This document shows positions 16,525 through 25,386 of a stretch of DNA of 64,000 bases, in pieces. The number at the start of each line of letters is the position of its first letter. Within the stretch, counting starts at the first letter, position 1. The notes under the pieces are model-generated. The model saw only the letters and a program-made list of their open reading frames with translations. It made no database searches and was not told the origin of the DNA. Source of the stretch: Mycolicibacterium neoaurum ATCC 25795 (GTDB lineage Bacteria > Actinomycetota > Actinomycetes > Mycobacteriales > Mycobacteriaceae); assembly GCF_000691525.1 (NCBI RefSeq), contig NZ_JMDW01000003.1, forward strand, positions 1 to 64,000, given 5' to 3'. The position numbers were made by a program, and so were the translations under genes.

Positions 16525-17526
16525 TCACAGATGGTGCTTGTAGGAGTCGTATTCGGCGTCGGGTTCGCCGGTGGGTTTGAAGTAGTCGATGTTGTCGATA
16601 CCCAGGCCCCACTCCTCGCGCGGCTTCCACACGGCCTGCACGCGCATCCCCATCCGGACATCGGCGGGATCGATCTCGGTGACCAGATGCAGGAACGGGA
16701 TATCGGCGCCGTCGAGCAGCACGTAGGCCGCGACATAGGGCGGCTTGATGCGCTGGCCGGGGAACGGGATGTTGATCACCGCGAAGGTGGTGACGGTGCC
16801 CTTGTCGACGAGCTCGATGAACTCGTCGAGCTCCAGGCCGGTGGCCGGGTCGGCCTCCTTGGGCGGGAAATACACCTTGCCCGGTTGGCCGTCGCGACCG
16901 TTCTTGGTGCGGCCACCGAGCAGCTTGCCCTCCTGCAGTGCCTTGAGGAACGTTGTCTCCGGCAGCGAGGCGGTGTGCTGGATCTCGATGAAGCTCGGCG
17001 TCACCTGCACGGTCACGGGCTCCCGGTCATCGGGCTGCCCCTCCGGCTCGGAATCCTCACCAGGGACGAAGTAGGCGATATCGGTGATCGCGCCGACGGG
17101 CTCGTCGATCCAGTGCGCATGCACCCGGTCGCCGGTCTTGATCGCGCCCTCGGCGGTCTTGACCGCGTGCAGCAGCGGGGTGTCGGCACCGTCGAGCAGG
17201 ATCAGTGCCCACGCGAACGGCTTGTCCAGGGGCTGGCCCTCCAGCGGGGTGGACTGCCATGTCCAGGACTGCACCGTGCCCACCGCGCTGACCGGTACGA
17301 CCTCGGTCAGTGCCGCGTAGGTGACGGGGTCATACTCGGCGGGTGGGACAAGGACCCTGCCGTCGGATCCGCGTACGCCGACGATGCGTCGCTGGCGTAG
17401 CGCGGTGAAGAACTGAGACAGGAGCGGTCCTACTGAACGGGTGTAGTCGAATGAGAGCCTCAGTGGCGCCGAGAGGGGCCGCTCATGCTCGTCGATCTGC
17501 ACCGGGCTGCTTTGGCCTGTGGTCAC
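16525..17526 (-). CDS. Tandem DUF35 (OB-fold) protein, Rv3521-like
   Basis: 333 residues from GTG 17526; the upstream ATG at 17562 would put the KstR palindrome inside the gene. Two copies of the DUF35/MaoC-partner OB-fold are visible, about 35-160 (FFTALRQRRIVGVRGSDG, then FAWALILLDGADTPLLHAV) and about 190-320 (FLKALQEGKLLGGRTKNG, then YVAAYVLLDGADIPFLHLV). The zinc-ribbon cysteines usual at the N-terminal side of DUF35 are replaced by Gly/Asp/Lys in both copies. Partners of thiolase-like Ltp enzymes are normally DUF35 proteins, so this should be the structural or substrate-gating subunit for Ltp3/Ltp4. First gene of that unit. Confidence 0.85.
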   Translation of the reverse strand: MTTGQSSPVQIDEHERPLSAPLRLSFDYTRSVGPLLSQFFTALRQRRIVGVRGSDGRVLVPPAEYDPVTYAALTEVVPVSAVGTVQSWTWQSTPLEGQPLDKPFAWALILLDGADTPLLHAVKTAEGAIKTGDRVHAHWIDEPVGAITDIAYFVPGEDSEPEGQPDDREPVTVQVTPSFIEIQHTASLPETTFLKALQEGKLLGGRTKNGRDGQPGKVYFPPKEADPATGLELDEFIELVDKGTVTTFAVINIPFPGQRIKPPYVAAYVLLDGADIPFLHLVTEIDPADVRMGMRVQAVWKPREEWGLGIDNIDYFKPTGEPDAEYDSYKHHL

Positions 17527-17535
17527 AGCATCGAG

Positions 17536-17549
17536 TAGAACAGGTTCTA
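17536..17549. promoter_or_regulatory. KstR operator between DUF35 and LLM genes
   Basis: TAGAACAGGTTCTA fits TnnAACnnGTTnnA. It sits in a 58-base divergent gap, 10 bases from the DUF35 GTG and 36 bases from the LLM ATG, so it can control both units. Confidence 0.9.
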
Positions 17550-17584
17550 AGAATGGTTTCAACCACGGGTCTGGAGGCGCTTCG

Positions 17585-18616
17585 ATGAAGCTGGGTTTGC
17601 AACTGGGTTATTGGGGCGCGCAGCCGCCGACCAACCACGCCGAATTGGTCGCCGCGGCCGAGGAAGCCGACTTCGACACCGTGTTCACCGCCGAGGCATG
17701 GGGGTCGGACGCCTACACCCCGCTGGCCTGGTGGGGCCGGGAGACCTCGCGGATGCGGCTGGGCACTTCGGTGCTGCAGCTGTCGGCCCGTACGCCCACC
17801 GCGCTGGCGATGGCCGCCCTCACCCTGGACCATCTCTCCGGCGGCAGGCATATCGTCGGCCTCGGTGTGTCCGGCCCGCAGGTGGTGGAGGGCTGGTACG
17901 GCGCGAAGTTCGGAAAGCCGCTGGCCCGTACCCGGGAGTACATCGACATCCTGCGCCAGGTGTGGGCACGCGAGGCGCCGGTGCACAGCGACGGCCCGCA
18001 CTACCCGCTGCCGCTGACAGGCGAGGGCACCACCGGACTGGGTAAGAACCTCAAGCCCATCACCCATCCGTTGCGCGCCGACATCCCGGTGATGCTGGGT
18101 GCCGAGGGCCCCAAGAACGTCGCGCTGGCCGCTGAGATCGCCGACGGCTGGCTGCCGATCTTCTACTCACCGCGCATCGCGGGCATGTACAACGAGTGGC
18201 TTGACGAGGGCTTCGCCCGGCCGGGGGCGCGGCGCACCCGGGAGACCTTCGAGATCTGTGCCACCGCGCAGGTCGTCGTCACCGATGACCGTCCGGCGAT
18301 CATGGAGCTGATGAAACCGCACCTGGCGCTCTACATGGGCGGCATGGGGGCCGAGGACACCAACTTCCACGCCGACGTCTACCGCCGGATGGGCTATGCC
18401 GAGGTGGTCGACGACGTCACCAGGTTGTTCCGCAGCGATCGCAAAGACGAAGCGGCCAAGATCATCCCCGACGAGCTTGTCGACGATTCGGCGATCGTCG
18501 GCAACCTCGATTACGTCAAGGAGCAGATCAAGGCCTGGGAGGCCTCGGGCGTGACGATGATGGTGGTCGGCGCCCGGTCGGTGGAGCAGATCAAGGATCT
18601 CGCCGCCCTCGTTTAG
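17585..18616 (+). CDS. LLM-class F420-dependent oxidoreductase (Rv3520c-like)
   Basis: 343 residues from ATG 17585, preceded by CTGGAGGCG. The luciferase-like TIM barrel is clear: KLGLQLGYWG start, AEEADFDTVFTAEAWGSDAYTPLAW, RMRLGTSVLQLSARTPTALAMAALTLDHLSGGR in the middle, and IPVMLGAEGPKNVALAAEIADGWLP. This subgroup uses F420 in mycobacteria, acting on CoA esters, alcohols or ketones. It shares a bidirectional KstR operator with the DUF35-ltp unit and so should be induced by cholesterol. The exact substrate is not visible. Ends in front of the hairpin 18627-18671. Confidence 0.9.
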   Translation: MKLGLQLGYWGAQPPTNHAELVAAAEEADFDTVFTAEAWGSDAYTPLAWWGRETSRMRLGTSVLQLSARTPTALAMAALTLDHLSGGRHIVGLGVSGPQVVEGWYGAKFGKPLARTREYIDILRQVWAREAPVHSDGPHYPLPLTGEGTTGLGKNLKPITHPLRADIPVMLGAEGPKNVALAAEIADGWLPIFYSPRIAGMYNEWLDEGFARPGARRTRETFEICATAQVVVTDDRPAIMELMKPHLALYMGGMGAEDTNFHADVYRRMGYAEVVDDVTRLFRSDRKDEAAKIIPDELVDDSAIVGNLDYVKEQIKAWEASGVTMMVVGARSVEQIKDLAALV

Positions 18617-18626
18617 CTGCCGAGCA

Positions 18627-18671
18627 GACGCAGAACTGCGGTTTTGGCACCGCAATCGGCAGTTTTGCGTC
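18627..18671 (+). terminator. Nested hairpin terminator after LLM gene
   Basis: Outer arms GACGCAGAACTGC (18627-18639) and GCAGTTTTGCGTC (18659-18671) pair at 12 of 13 positions (one G-U), with an inner stem GCGGT/ACCGC. It lies 11 bases after the LLM stop and before the promoter of the next gene. Confidence 0.65.
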
Positions 18672-18737
18672 TCTTCGCCGGAACAAGACGCGGCGCCACG
18701 AGTAGACACTTCCTTGCCAGGTGTCTACTGCGCGTCC

Positions 18738-18743
18738 TAGATT
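18738..18743 (+). promoter_or_regulatory. -10 box for a leaderless transcript
   Basis: TAGATT fits the mycobacterial -10 form TANNNT. It ends six bases before the GTG at 18750, the spacing expected when transcription starts at the start codon. No Shine-Dalgarno sequence is present, which supports a leaderless message. Confidence 0.5.
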
Positions 18744-18749
18744 GGGCGC

Positions 18750-19478
18750 GTGACCCACGCCACATCGCAGTACTCGATAGCCGGCCAGACCGTGACCATG
18801 CCGGTGCAGATCCGCACGGCCGAGCAGCATATGGCGATGTTCTCGGTGGATGCCGATGCCGCGCAAGCCATGATCGACTACAGCGGGCTGACCGTGTGCC
18901 GCTACCGTCCGGGCAAGGCCGTGGTGGTGCTGATGTTGATGCGCTATATCGACGGCGACCTCGGGCCGTATCTGGAGTACGGCACCAACGTCATGGTGAA
19001 CCCGCCCGGATCGACCGCATCCGGACTCAAAGCCCTCGGCGAGGCCGGCGCCTTCATCCACCACCTGCCGGTCGACGGCGAGTTCACCATGGCAGCCGGC
19101 CGCCAGATCTGGGGATATCCGAAACTGCTGGCCGACTTCACCATTCGTGACGGGCACAGCTATTCCTTCGACACCCACATCGACGGACAGTTCGCGGTCG
19201 GGATGGATTTCAAGCCCGGACTACCGATCCCGCCGGCGTTCACGGGCAAACCTCAAGTCCACCCGACCTATTCGCATCTGGACGGGGTGACCCGCCGGAC
19301 GTCGGGACAGATGATCATGTCCGGCGTGCGCTACCGCCCCGGTGGTGTGACGGTCCGGCTCGGAACACATCCGTACGGCCGGGAACTGGCGGCGCTCGGT
19401 TTTCCCAAGCGCGCCATGTTCTCCGGCTCCGCCCGCAATGTGGAGATGACCTTCGCCGACGCCGAGGAGATCGCATGA
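18750..19478 (+). CDS. Acetoacetate-decarboxylase-fold protein (Rv3519-like)
   Basis: 242 residues from GTG 18750, with a -10 box just before, so probably leaderless. The signature IWGYPKLLADF places Lys125 where acetoacetate decarboxylase forms its Schiff base, and VMVNPPGSTASG and FPKRAMFSGSARNVEM flank it. The family decarboxylates or binds beta-keto acids through this lysine. Position before cyp142 matches Rv3519. The substrate may be a keto acid from sterol degradation; not demonstrated. Overlaps cyp142 by four bases (ATGA), so the two are coupled. Confidence 0.82.
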   Translation: MTHATSQYSIAGQTVTMPVQIRTAEQHMAMFSVDADAAQAMIDYSGLTVCRYRPGKAVVVLMLMRYIDGDLGPYLEYGTNVMVNPPGSTASGLKALGEAGAFIHHLPVDGEFTMAAGRQIWGYPKLLADFTIRDGHSYSFDTHIDGQFAVGMDFKPGLPIPPAFTGKPQVHPTYSHLDGVTRRTSGQMIMSGVRYRPGGVTVRLGTHPYGRELAALGFPKRAMFSGSARNVEMTFADAEEIA

Positions 19479-20698
19479 CAGGGGTTCTGACCGGTTCGGT
19501 CACCGAGGCACGTCCGGACGTCGACCTGGCCGACGGCCGGTTCTATGCCGACGGGCAAGCTCGCGACGCCTACCGCTGGATGCGGGCGCACGAGCCGGTG
19601 TTCCGCGACCGCAACGGCCAGGCCGCCGCGGCCAGCCATGCCGCCGTGCTCGACGCCGAACGCAACCCGGAGCTGTTCTCCAACGCCGGCGGCATCCGCC
19701 CCGACCAGCCCGGCATGCCGTACATGATCGATATGGACGATCCGGCACATCTGTTGCGCCGCAAGCTCGTCAACGCCGGCTTCACCCGCAAACGGGTGAT
19801 GGACAAACTGCCCTCCATCGGCGTCCTGTGCGACACCCTCATCGATGCGGTGTGCGAGAAGGGCGAGTGCGATTTCGTCCGCGATATCGCGGCCCCGCTG
19901 CCGATGGCGGTCATCGGTGACATGCTCGGCGTACTACCCCAGGAGCGCGAGCTGCTGCTCAAGTGGTCCGATGATCTGGTCTGCGGCCTGAGCTCACATG
20001 TCGACGAGCAGACCGTCCAGTTGCTGATGGATACCTTCGCCGCGTACACCGCCTTCACCATGGATGTGATCGCCAAGCGGCGGGCCGATCCCACCGACGA
20101 CCTGTTCTCCGTGCTGGTCAACTCCGAGGTCGAAGGTCAGCGGATGGAAGATGCCGAGATCGTCATGGAAACGCTGCTGATCCTCATCGGCGGTGACGAG
20201 ACCACCCGACACACCCTCTCCGGTGGCACCGAACAGCTGCTGCGTCACCAGGACCAGTGGGCCCAGTTGACGGCGGATGAGGGCAAGCTACCGGGCGCCA
20301 TCGAGGAGATGCTGCGCTGGACGTCGCCGGTGAAGAACATGTGCCGCACCCTCACCGCGGACACCGAGTTCTACGGCACGGCGCTGCGCAAGGACGAGAA
20401 GATCATGCTGATGTTCGAGTCCGCGAACCTCGACGAGCAGGTGTTCGGCGATCCGCAGAACTTCCGGATCGACCGCAGCCCGAACAACCACGTCGCGTTC
20501 GGGTTCGGCACGCACTTCTGTATGGGTAACCAGCTGGCGCGGCTCGAGTTGAAGATCATGATCGAGAAGGTGTTGCAACGGCTTCCCGACCTGCGGTTGG
20601 CCGATGAGAACATGCTGCCGCTGCGGCCCGCCAACTTCGTCAGCGGTCTGGAGTCGATGCCAGTGGTGTTCACTCCGACGGCGAAGGTGCGCGGCTGA
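19475..20698 (+). CDS. cyp142: Cytochrome P450 CYP142, cholesterol 26/27-hydroxylase type
   Basis: 407 residues. The I-helix reads LILIGGDETTRHT, the ExxR motif is EEMLRW, and the heme loop is FGFGTHFCMGNQLAR with Cys349 as thiolate ligand. CYP142 oxidises the terminal methyl of cholest-4-en-3-one to the acid so that side-chain beta-oxidation can begin. Position between an Rv3519-like and an echA19-side gene supports CYP142 rather than CYP125. An electron donor is needed; the ferredoxin gene fdxD at 38368 is one candidate. Part of the 18750-20698 unit. Confidence 0.93.
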   Translation: MTGVLTGSVTEARPDVDLADGRFYADGQARDAYRWMRAHEPVFRDRNGQAAAASHAAVLDAERNPELFSNAGGIRPDQPGMPYMIDMDDPAHLLRRKLVNAGFTRKRVMDKLPSIGVLCDTLIDAVCEKGECDFVRDIAAPLPMAVIGDMLGVLPQERELLLKWSDDLVCGLSSHVDEQTVQLLMDTFAAYTAFTMDVIAKRRADPTDDLFSVLVNSEVEGQRMEDAEIVMETLLILIGGDETTRHTLSGGTEQLLRHQDQWAQLTADEGKLPGAIEEMLRWTSPVKNMCRTLTADTEFYGTALRKDEKIMLMFESANLDEQVFGDPQNFRIDRSPNNHVAFGFGTHFCMGNQLARLELKIMIEKVLQRLPDLRLADENMLPLRPANFVSGLESMPVVFTPTAKVRG

Positions 20699-20752
20699 CC
20701 AGCGCAGCGCGCGCGGCCTGACTTCGACGGCAGTTGTCGTACCTTTGATCCG

Positions 20753-21415
20753 ATGCGTATCGCGGTGGTGGAGGACGACGACGGCGTCGGTGAGGCGCTC
20801 GTCGACGCGCTCGCTCAGGTCGGCCATGCACCTATACGGATGCGGCGTGGTGCAGATCTGCTGCTGAACCACCGCGACGTCGACCTCGCGCTGTTGGACC
20901 TCGGGCTACCCGACGACGACGGGATGACCATCCTGCGCCGGTTGCGCGGCGTCAGCCAGATCCCGGTGGTGGTGCTGACCGCCCGTGACGACGAACGCTC
21001 AGTGGTGCGCGCCTTGCGGGCGGGTGCCGACGATTACGTGGTCAAGCCGGCACGGCTGGGCGAACTGCGAGCCCGTATCGAGGTTGCCGCGCGCCGGCGG
21101 ACCGCCACGACGGCGACACCTGAGCTCGAGGCGATCCGGTCCGGTGACATCGTGGTCGACCTCGCCGCTCGCCGTGTCGAAGTAGCCGGTGACGAGATCA
21201 CACTTGCACCAAAGGAATTCGAGATTCTGGCGCATCTCGTCGCACGTCGGGGAGAAGCTGTCAGCAGGCAGGAACTGATGGATGCCATCTGGGGCGATGC
21301 CTACGTGGCCATCTCTCGCAGTTTGGATGTGCACATGACCTCGCTGCGCGCGAAGCTCGGCAGGCCCGAGGCGATCGCGACCATCCGCGGGTACGGCTAC
21401 CGCTGGGGCCCATGA
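20753..21415 (+). CDS. OmpR-family response regulator
   Basis: 220 residues. Receiver domain 1-115 with acid pocket VVEDDD, phospho-acceptor Asp49 (LLDLGLPDDDG), Thr76 (LTARDD) and Lys98 (YVVKPA). C-terminal winged helix from about 125 (LAPKEFEILAHLVARRGEAVSRQEL and HMTSLRAKLG). Partner of the histidine kinase that starts two bases after its stop. The two precede a transporter gene and a TAXI binding-protein gene, suggesting control of solute uptake. There is no KstR motif upstream; about 54 bases separate it from cyp142. Confidence 0.93.
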   Translation: MRIAVVEDDDGVGEALVDALAQVGHAPIRMRRGADLLLNHRDVDLALLDLGLPDDDGMTILRRLRGVSQIPVVVLTARDDERSVVRALRAGADDYVVKPARLGELRARIEVAARRRTATTATPELEAIRSGDIVVDLAARRVEVAGDEITLAPKEFEILAHLVARRGEAVSRQELMDAIWGDAYVAISRSLDVHMTSLRAKLGRPEAIATIRGYGYRWGP

Positions 21416-21416
21416 G

Positions 21417-22832
21417 ATGTGGCGACGTGTCCTGCTCGTGCTGGTCGTCTATTCGGCGATCGTGGTCGTCGGACTCGCGGTGCCGCTGGCGATCACGCTG
21501 GGCCGCGAGCGGATGCAGCGCTTCGGCGAGAATCGCCTCGCGGCGGCCTCCTATTTCGCTGATCTGGCCGCCCGTGCCGATGACGCGCCCGATCCCGAAC
21601 TGCAGCAGGTGCTCCAGCGCTACCACCAGCTCTACGACGAGCCGGTGGTCGTCGTCGGACGCGACGGTAGGCCGCGTGCGGCGGCGGGGGTGGGCGATGA
21701 CGACGGTGAGTTCGCCGATGCCGCCGCCGATGCGTTACGCAATCAGCGCAGCCGCCTCCCGGATACCGTCACGCCGTGGTCACCCGAGCGGGTGCTGATC
21801 GCCGTACCGGTCGGCACCGGCACGCAGGTCGATGGCGCGGTGGTGCTTGCCGCGTCGACGGCCGCCGCCCGCACCGAGATCAGTCGCGCGTGGGCGCTCA
21901 TCGCCGCGGGCGCGGCGGGCCTGTTGGTACTGGCCTCGGCGATCGCGGTTGCGTTGTCGCGGTGGACGGTACGACCGCTGACCGATCTGGCGGGCCGCGC
22001 GGTGTCGCTGCGGCATCGCGTGCGCGACCGCGCCCCCGCCGATCCACCCACCGACGATGAGCCGATCCCCGGTCGGTACGCCGGACCGCATGAGGTGCGC
22101 CGACTGTCGGCCACCTTCGACGCGATGGCCCGCGATATCGACGCCGCCGACGCCGCACAGCGCAGGTTGATCGCCGACTCCGCGCATGCACTGCGAAATC
22201 CGTTGGCAGCACTGAGCATGCGTCTGGACACGCTGGGCATGGCGCTACCCGAATCATCGGCGGCCGCCTACCACAAGGCGACGCTGGAAGTGGACCGCCT
22301 GACCGGCATCGTCAACGATCTACTCGCCCTTGCGAGCGCGGAAAGCCGTGCCGAGACCGACCCGGCCGGCCACACCGATGATGTCGGTGCGGTCGCCGCC
22401 GAGCGGGTGGAGTTCTGGGCGGCGGCGATGGCCGAAGCCGGTATCGGCGTCACCGTCGAGATGCTCCCGGCCGTCCCGGCAGCGATATCGGAACAGGACC
22501 TGACCCAGATCATGGATATCGCCCTGAGCAATATCGCCAAGTACGCGGGACCGGATGCCCACGCACAGATCACCGTCGCCAGCCACGGCGCCGGTGCCAT
22601 CCTGCTGATATGGGATGACGGCCGCGGTGTGCCCGCCAGGGACCTGCCGAGGGTGGCGACCCGCTTCTTCCGGGCTGCCAACACCGTGGGCCAGGGCTCC
22701 GGGCTGGGCCTTGCCATCGCCCGCGCCCTCGTCGAACGTGCCGGGGGCATCTTCGAGGTCGACTCCGGTCCGTCCGGCGGGCTCTGCCTGACGATGCGGA
22801 TCCCGGCGCCGGTGGACACACATTCGTCCTAA
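21417..22832 (+). CDS. Sensor histidine kinase
   Basis: 471 residues. TM helix about 5-27, an extracytoplasmic domain to about 160, a second TM helix about 162-182, then a HAMP region, and a DHp domain with His257 in [12 protein letters not shown]. The catalytic ATPase domain has an N-box [10 protein letters not shown], the G1 box WDDGRGVP and G2 box [12 protein letters not shown]. The outer domain is only about 130 residues and rich in charged residues, with no recognised ligand fold. Cognate regulator lies two bases upstream. Signal unknown; the TAXI lipoprotein downstream may present the ligand. Confidence 0.92.
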   Translation: MWRRVLLVLVVYSAIVVVGLAVPLAITLGRERMQRFGENRLAAASYFADLAARADDAPDPELQQVLQRYHQLYDEPVVVVGRDGRPRAAAGVGDDDGEFADAAADALRNQRSRLPDTVTPWSPERVLIAVPVGTGTQVDGAVVLAASTAAARTEISRAWALIAAGAAGLLVLASAIAVALSRWTVRPLTDLAGRAVSLRHRVRDRAPADPPTDDEPIPGRYAGPHEVRRLSATFDAMARDIDAADAAQRRLIADSAHALRNPLAALSMRLDTLGMALPESSAAAYHKATLEVDRLTGIVNDLLALASAESRAETDPAGHTDDVGAVAAERVEFWAAAMAEAGIGVTVEMLPAVPAAISEQDLTQIMDIALSNIAKYAGPDAHAQITVASHGAGAILLIWDDGRGVPARDLPRVATRFFRAANTVGQGSGLGLAIARALVERAGGIFEVDSGPSGGLCLTMRIPAPVDTHSS

Positions 22833-22871
22833 GGGACTGTTAGGAGTTCATGCTGCGTCTTCCGATGTCGC

Positions 22872-22887
22872 TGTGACAGCCTTCACA
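22872..22887. promoter_or_regulatory. Perfect CRP box upstream of the MFS gene
   Basis: TGTGACAGCCTTCACA matches the consensus TGTGA-N6-TCACA exactly, 68 bases before the MFS start codon in the 122-base gap after the kinase. The mycobacterial CRP homologue binds this form. It suggests carbon-status control of the carrier gene. Confidence 0.65.
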
Positions 22888-22954
22888 GTAGGGAGCGACA
22901 ACGATGTCGGCGCGGGCTCATCCGTGCGGGGCGTCGCGGACAAGGAGGACAGAC

Positions 22955-24325
22955 ATGACCAGTTCGGCCACCCGAGAGCCGGCCGGGGACGGGCCCGGAA
23001 CTCCGCCCCCCGCATCCTCGCCGGCAGCCACCCGGCGGGCGATCTTCAACACCCTGCGCGGCTCGTCGGGCAACCTCGTCGAGTGGTACGACGTGTACGT
23101 CTACACCGTGTTCGCCTCGTACTTCGAGAACCAGTTCTTCGACTCGGCGGACAAGAACTCCACGCTCTATGTCTACGCGATCTTCGCGGTGACCTTCGTG
23201 ATGCGCCCGGTTGGATCGTGGTTCTTCGGCCGGTTCGCCGACCGACGCGGCCGACGGGCGGCGCTGACGTTCAGCGTGTCGCTGATGGCCGCGTGTTCGC
23301 TGGTGATCGCGCTGTCCCCGGGCCGGGAGAGCATCGGGGTCTGGGCCGCGGTGATCCTGGTGTTGTGCCGGTTGGTCCAGGGCTTCGCCACCGGTGGCGA
23401 GTACGGTACGTCGGCGACGTACATGTCCGAGGCGGCGACCCGGGAGCGGCGCGGATTCTTCTCGTCGTTCCAATACGTCACGCTGGTCGGCGGTCACGTG
23501 CTCGCCCAGCTCACGCTGCTGGTCATGCAGGTGTTCCTGGACCGTCAGCAGATCGAGGAATTCGGTTGGCGCATAGCCTTCTTCATCGGGGGCGTGGCTG
23601 CCGTGGTGGTCTTCTGGTTGCGCCGCAGCATGGACGAGTCGCTGACTCCGGAACAGATCGAGGCGGTCCGCCGCGGTGAAGACCAGGGTTCCGGGTCCAT
23701 GCGTGAGCTGGTGATCGGGCATTGGCGGGCGTTGTTGGTGTGCTTCCTCGTGACCATCGGTGGCACCATCGCCTTCTACACCTACAGCGTCAACGCGCCG
23801 GCAATCGTCAAGTCCACCTTCGAGGATCAGGGCATGACGGCCACGTGGATCAATCTGATCGGTCTGACGTTCCTGATGGCCATCCAGCCGATCGGCGGGC
23901 TGATCAGCGACAAGGTGGGCCGTAAGCCGCTGCTGGTGTTCTTCGGCGCCAGCGCATTGATCTACACCTACGTGCTGATCACCTACCTGCCGCAGACCAC
24001 CTCGGCGGCGACGGCATTGACCCTTGTCTGCGTCGGCTATGTCATCCTCACCGGCTACACCTCGATCAACGCCATCGTGAAGGCGGAACTCTTCCCGTCC
24101 CATATCCGGGCGCTCGGCGTGGGATTGGGCTACGCCCTTGCCAACTCGGCCTTCGGCGGGACGGCGCCACTGATCTACCAGGCCGCAAAGGGCGGTGGTC
24201 ATGTCGGATGGTTCATCGGGTACGTCACCGTGGTGATCGCGGTATCGCTGCTGGTCTACATCTTCGTCCTGAAGAACAAGTCCGAGACCGCGCTGGATCG
24301 CGAGCAGGGCCGCGCATTCGTGTGA
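22955..24325 (+). CDS. MFS transporter, metabolite:H+ symporter type
   Basis: 456 residues from ATG 22955, with AAGGAGG seven bases upstream. Twelve hydrophobic segments fit an MFS carrier of the MHS group: NTLRGSSGNLVEWYDVYVYTVFASYF in the first helix, and the loop GSWFFGRFADRRGRR near residue 90 is the MFS signature. The relatives carry dicarboxylates such as alpha-ketoglutarate, shikimate or proline/betaine. It lies between a two-component system and a TAXI protein, so is likely controlled by them, and has a CRP box upstream. The substrate is unknown. Confidence 0.88.
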   Translation: MTSSATREPAGDGPGTPPPASSPAATRRAIFNTLRGSSGNLVEWYDVYVYTVFASYFENQFFDSADKNSTLYVYAIFAVTFVMRPVGSWFFGRFADRRGRRAALTFSVSLMAACSLVIALSPGRESIGVWAAVILVLCRLVQGFATGGEYGTSATYMSEAATRERRGFFSSFQYVTLVGGHVLAQLTLLVMQVFLDRQQIEEFGWRIAFFIGGVAAVVVFWLRRSMDESLTPEQIEAVRRGEDQGSGSMRELVIGHWRALLVCFLVTIGGTIAFYTYSVNAPAIVKSTFEDQGMTATWINLIGLTFLMAIQPIGGLISDKVGRKPLLVFFGASALIYTYVLITYLPQTTSAATALTLVCVGYVILTGYTSINAIVKAELFPSHIRALGVGLGYALANSAFGGTAPLIYQAAKGGGHVGWFIGYVTVVIAVSLLVYIFVLKNKSETALDREQGRAFV

Positions 24326-24344
24326 CGATCTACGCTGGCTGATC

Positions 24345-25295
24345 ATGTCATCCGCGGTGTCGTCGAGCCTCCCGGTGTGGGATCGCAGGTCCGCACTCCG
24401 GGGCCTCGCGGCGCTCACGGCCGCGCTGGCCGCCTCCGCGTGCGGTCGCGGTGCCGTGGCGCCGGTCCGGTTGGCCGCCGGTGAGCCCGGCGGCTTCTTC
24501 TGGGAGTTCTCCGGTCTGCTCGCGGCGGCGGCCGACCGGGCCGGTTCAGTGCACCTCGAACCGGTGGTCACCGGCGGCTCGGCGGAGAACTTGCAGATGC
24601 TCCGCTCCGGGCACGCCGATTTGGCGATGAGTCTCAGTGACACCGCGCAGGATGACACCGCTGCGGACGGCCTGACCGCTGTCGGTCGGGTCTACGAGAA
24701 CTACTTCCAGGTGGCGGTGCGCGGTGACTCTCCCATCGGGTCACCGGCGGAGCTCGCCGGCCGCGTCGTGAGCGTCGGAGCGCCGGGGTCGGGGGCGACA
24801 AGGTTGTCCGAACGGGTGCTCGCCGCGGCAGGATTGGCCGAACCGAGCGCGGTGCGGCGGGTGGTGCAGTCGATGCACGCGGCGGCGTCCGCGCTGAAAG
24901 CCGGCTCGGTGGATGCGGTCATGTGGGCCGGTGGTCTCCCGACACCGGCATTCGCCGACGTCGTCGGTATCCGGTTGTTGGATCTCACGACGGTGGTCGC
25001 ACCCCTGCGTCGGCGTCACGGAACGACGTACGAAGCCGTGACCGTGCCTGCGGATGTGTACGGGCATCATCCGGCGGTGACCACCGTCGGGGTGGCGAAC
25101 CTGTTGCTTGCGCACGGCGACCTCGCCGAATCGGTGGTCGCGGTGATGGTGGATCTGTTGCTCGACAAACCCGCCGCGCTCGTTCCCGCCCAGGCGATCG
25201 GCAGCCAGTTCCTCGACGCGCAATCCCTGATCCAGACCGGGGCCGTGCCCCTGCACCCCGGTGCTGTGGCGGAGTACCGCCGCAGGCACGGCTGA
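24345..25295 (+). CDS. TAXI-family solute-binding lipoprotein
   Basis: 316 residues. N-terminus has a twin-arginine pair (DRRSALRG, Arg14-Arg15) and a hydrophobic stretch ending ASAC with lipidated Cys33, so a Tat-exported lipoprotein is likely. The body shows the TRAP-associated extracytoplasmic immunogenic fold: VRLAAGEPGGFFWEFSG, then GSAENLQMLRSGHADLAMS near residue 83-101, and VQSMHAAASALKAGSVDAVMWAGG. TAXI proteins feed glutamate-like solutes to TRAP permeases, but no TRAP membrane gene is present; the adjacent carrier is an MFS. It may instead present ligand to the sensor kinase. About 20 bases after the MFS gene. Confidence 0.85.
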   Translation: MSSAVSSSLPVWDRRSALRGLAALTAALAASACGRGAVAPVRLAAGEPGGFFWEFSGLLAAAADRAGSVHLEPVVTGGSAENLQMLRSGHADLAMSLSDTAQDDTAADGLTAVGRVYENYFQVAVRGDSPIGSPAELAGRVVSVGAPGSGATRLSERVLAAAGLAEPSAVRRVVQSMHAAASALKAGSVDAVMWAGGLPTPAFADVVGIRLLDLTTVVAPLRRRHGTTYEAVTVPADVYGHHPAVTTVGVANLLLAHGDLAESVVAVMVDLLLDKPAALVPAQAIGSQFLDAQSLIQTGAVPLHPGAVAEYRRRHG

Positions 25296-25386
25296 CGAAT
25301 ACCACCGCCATTTTCTGCAACTGGCTTTTATTTTTTTCTCGGGTATGGTCGGGCCTCGAAGGTATTGCTAGCGCACAGGAGGAAAA

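Noticed and set aside
17527..17562. ATG 17562 as start of the DUF35 gene
   Set aside because: It would place the KstR operator inside the coding region and adds no conserved residues; GTG 17526 is preferred.
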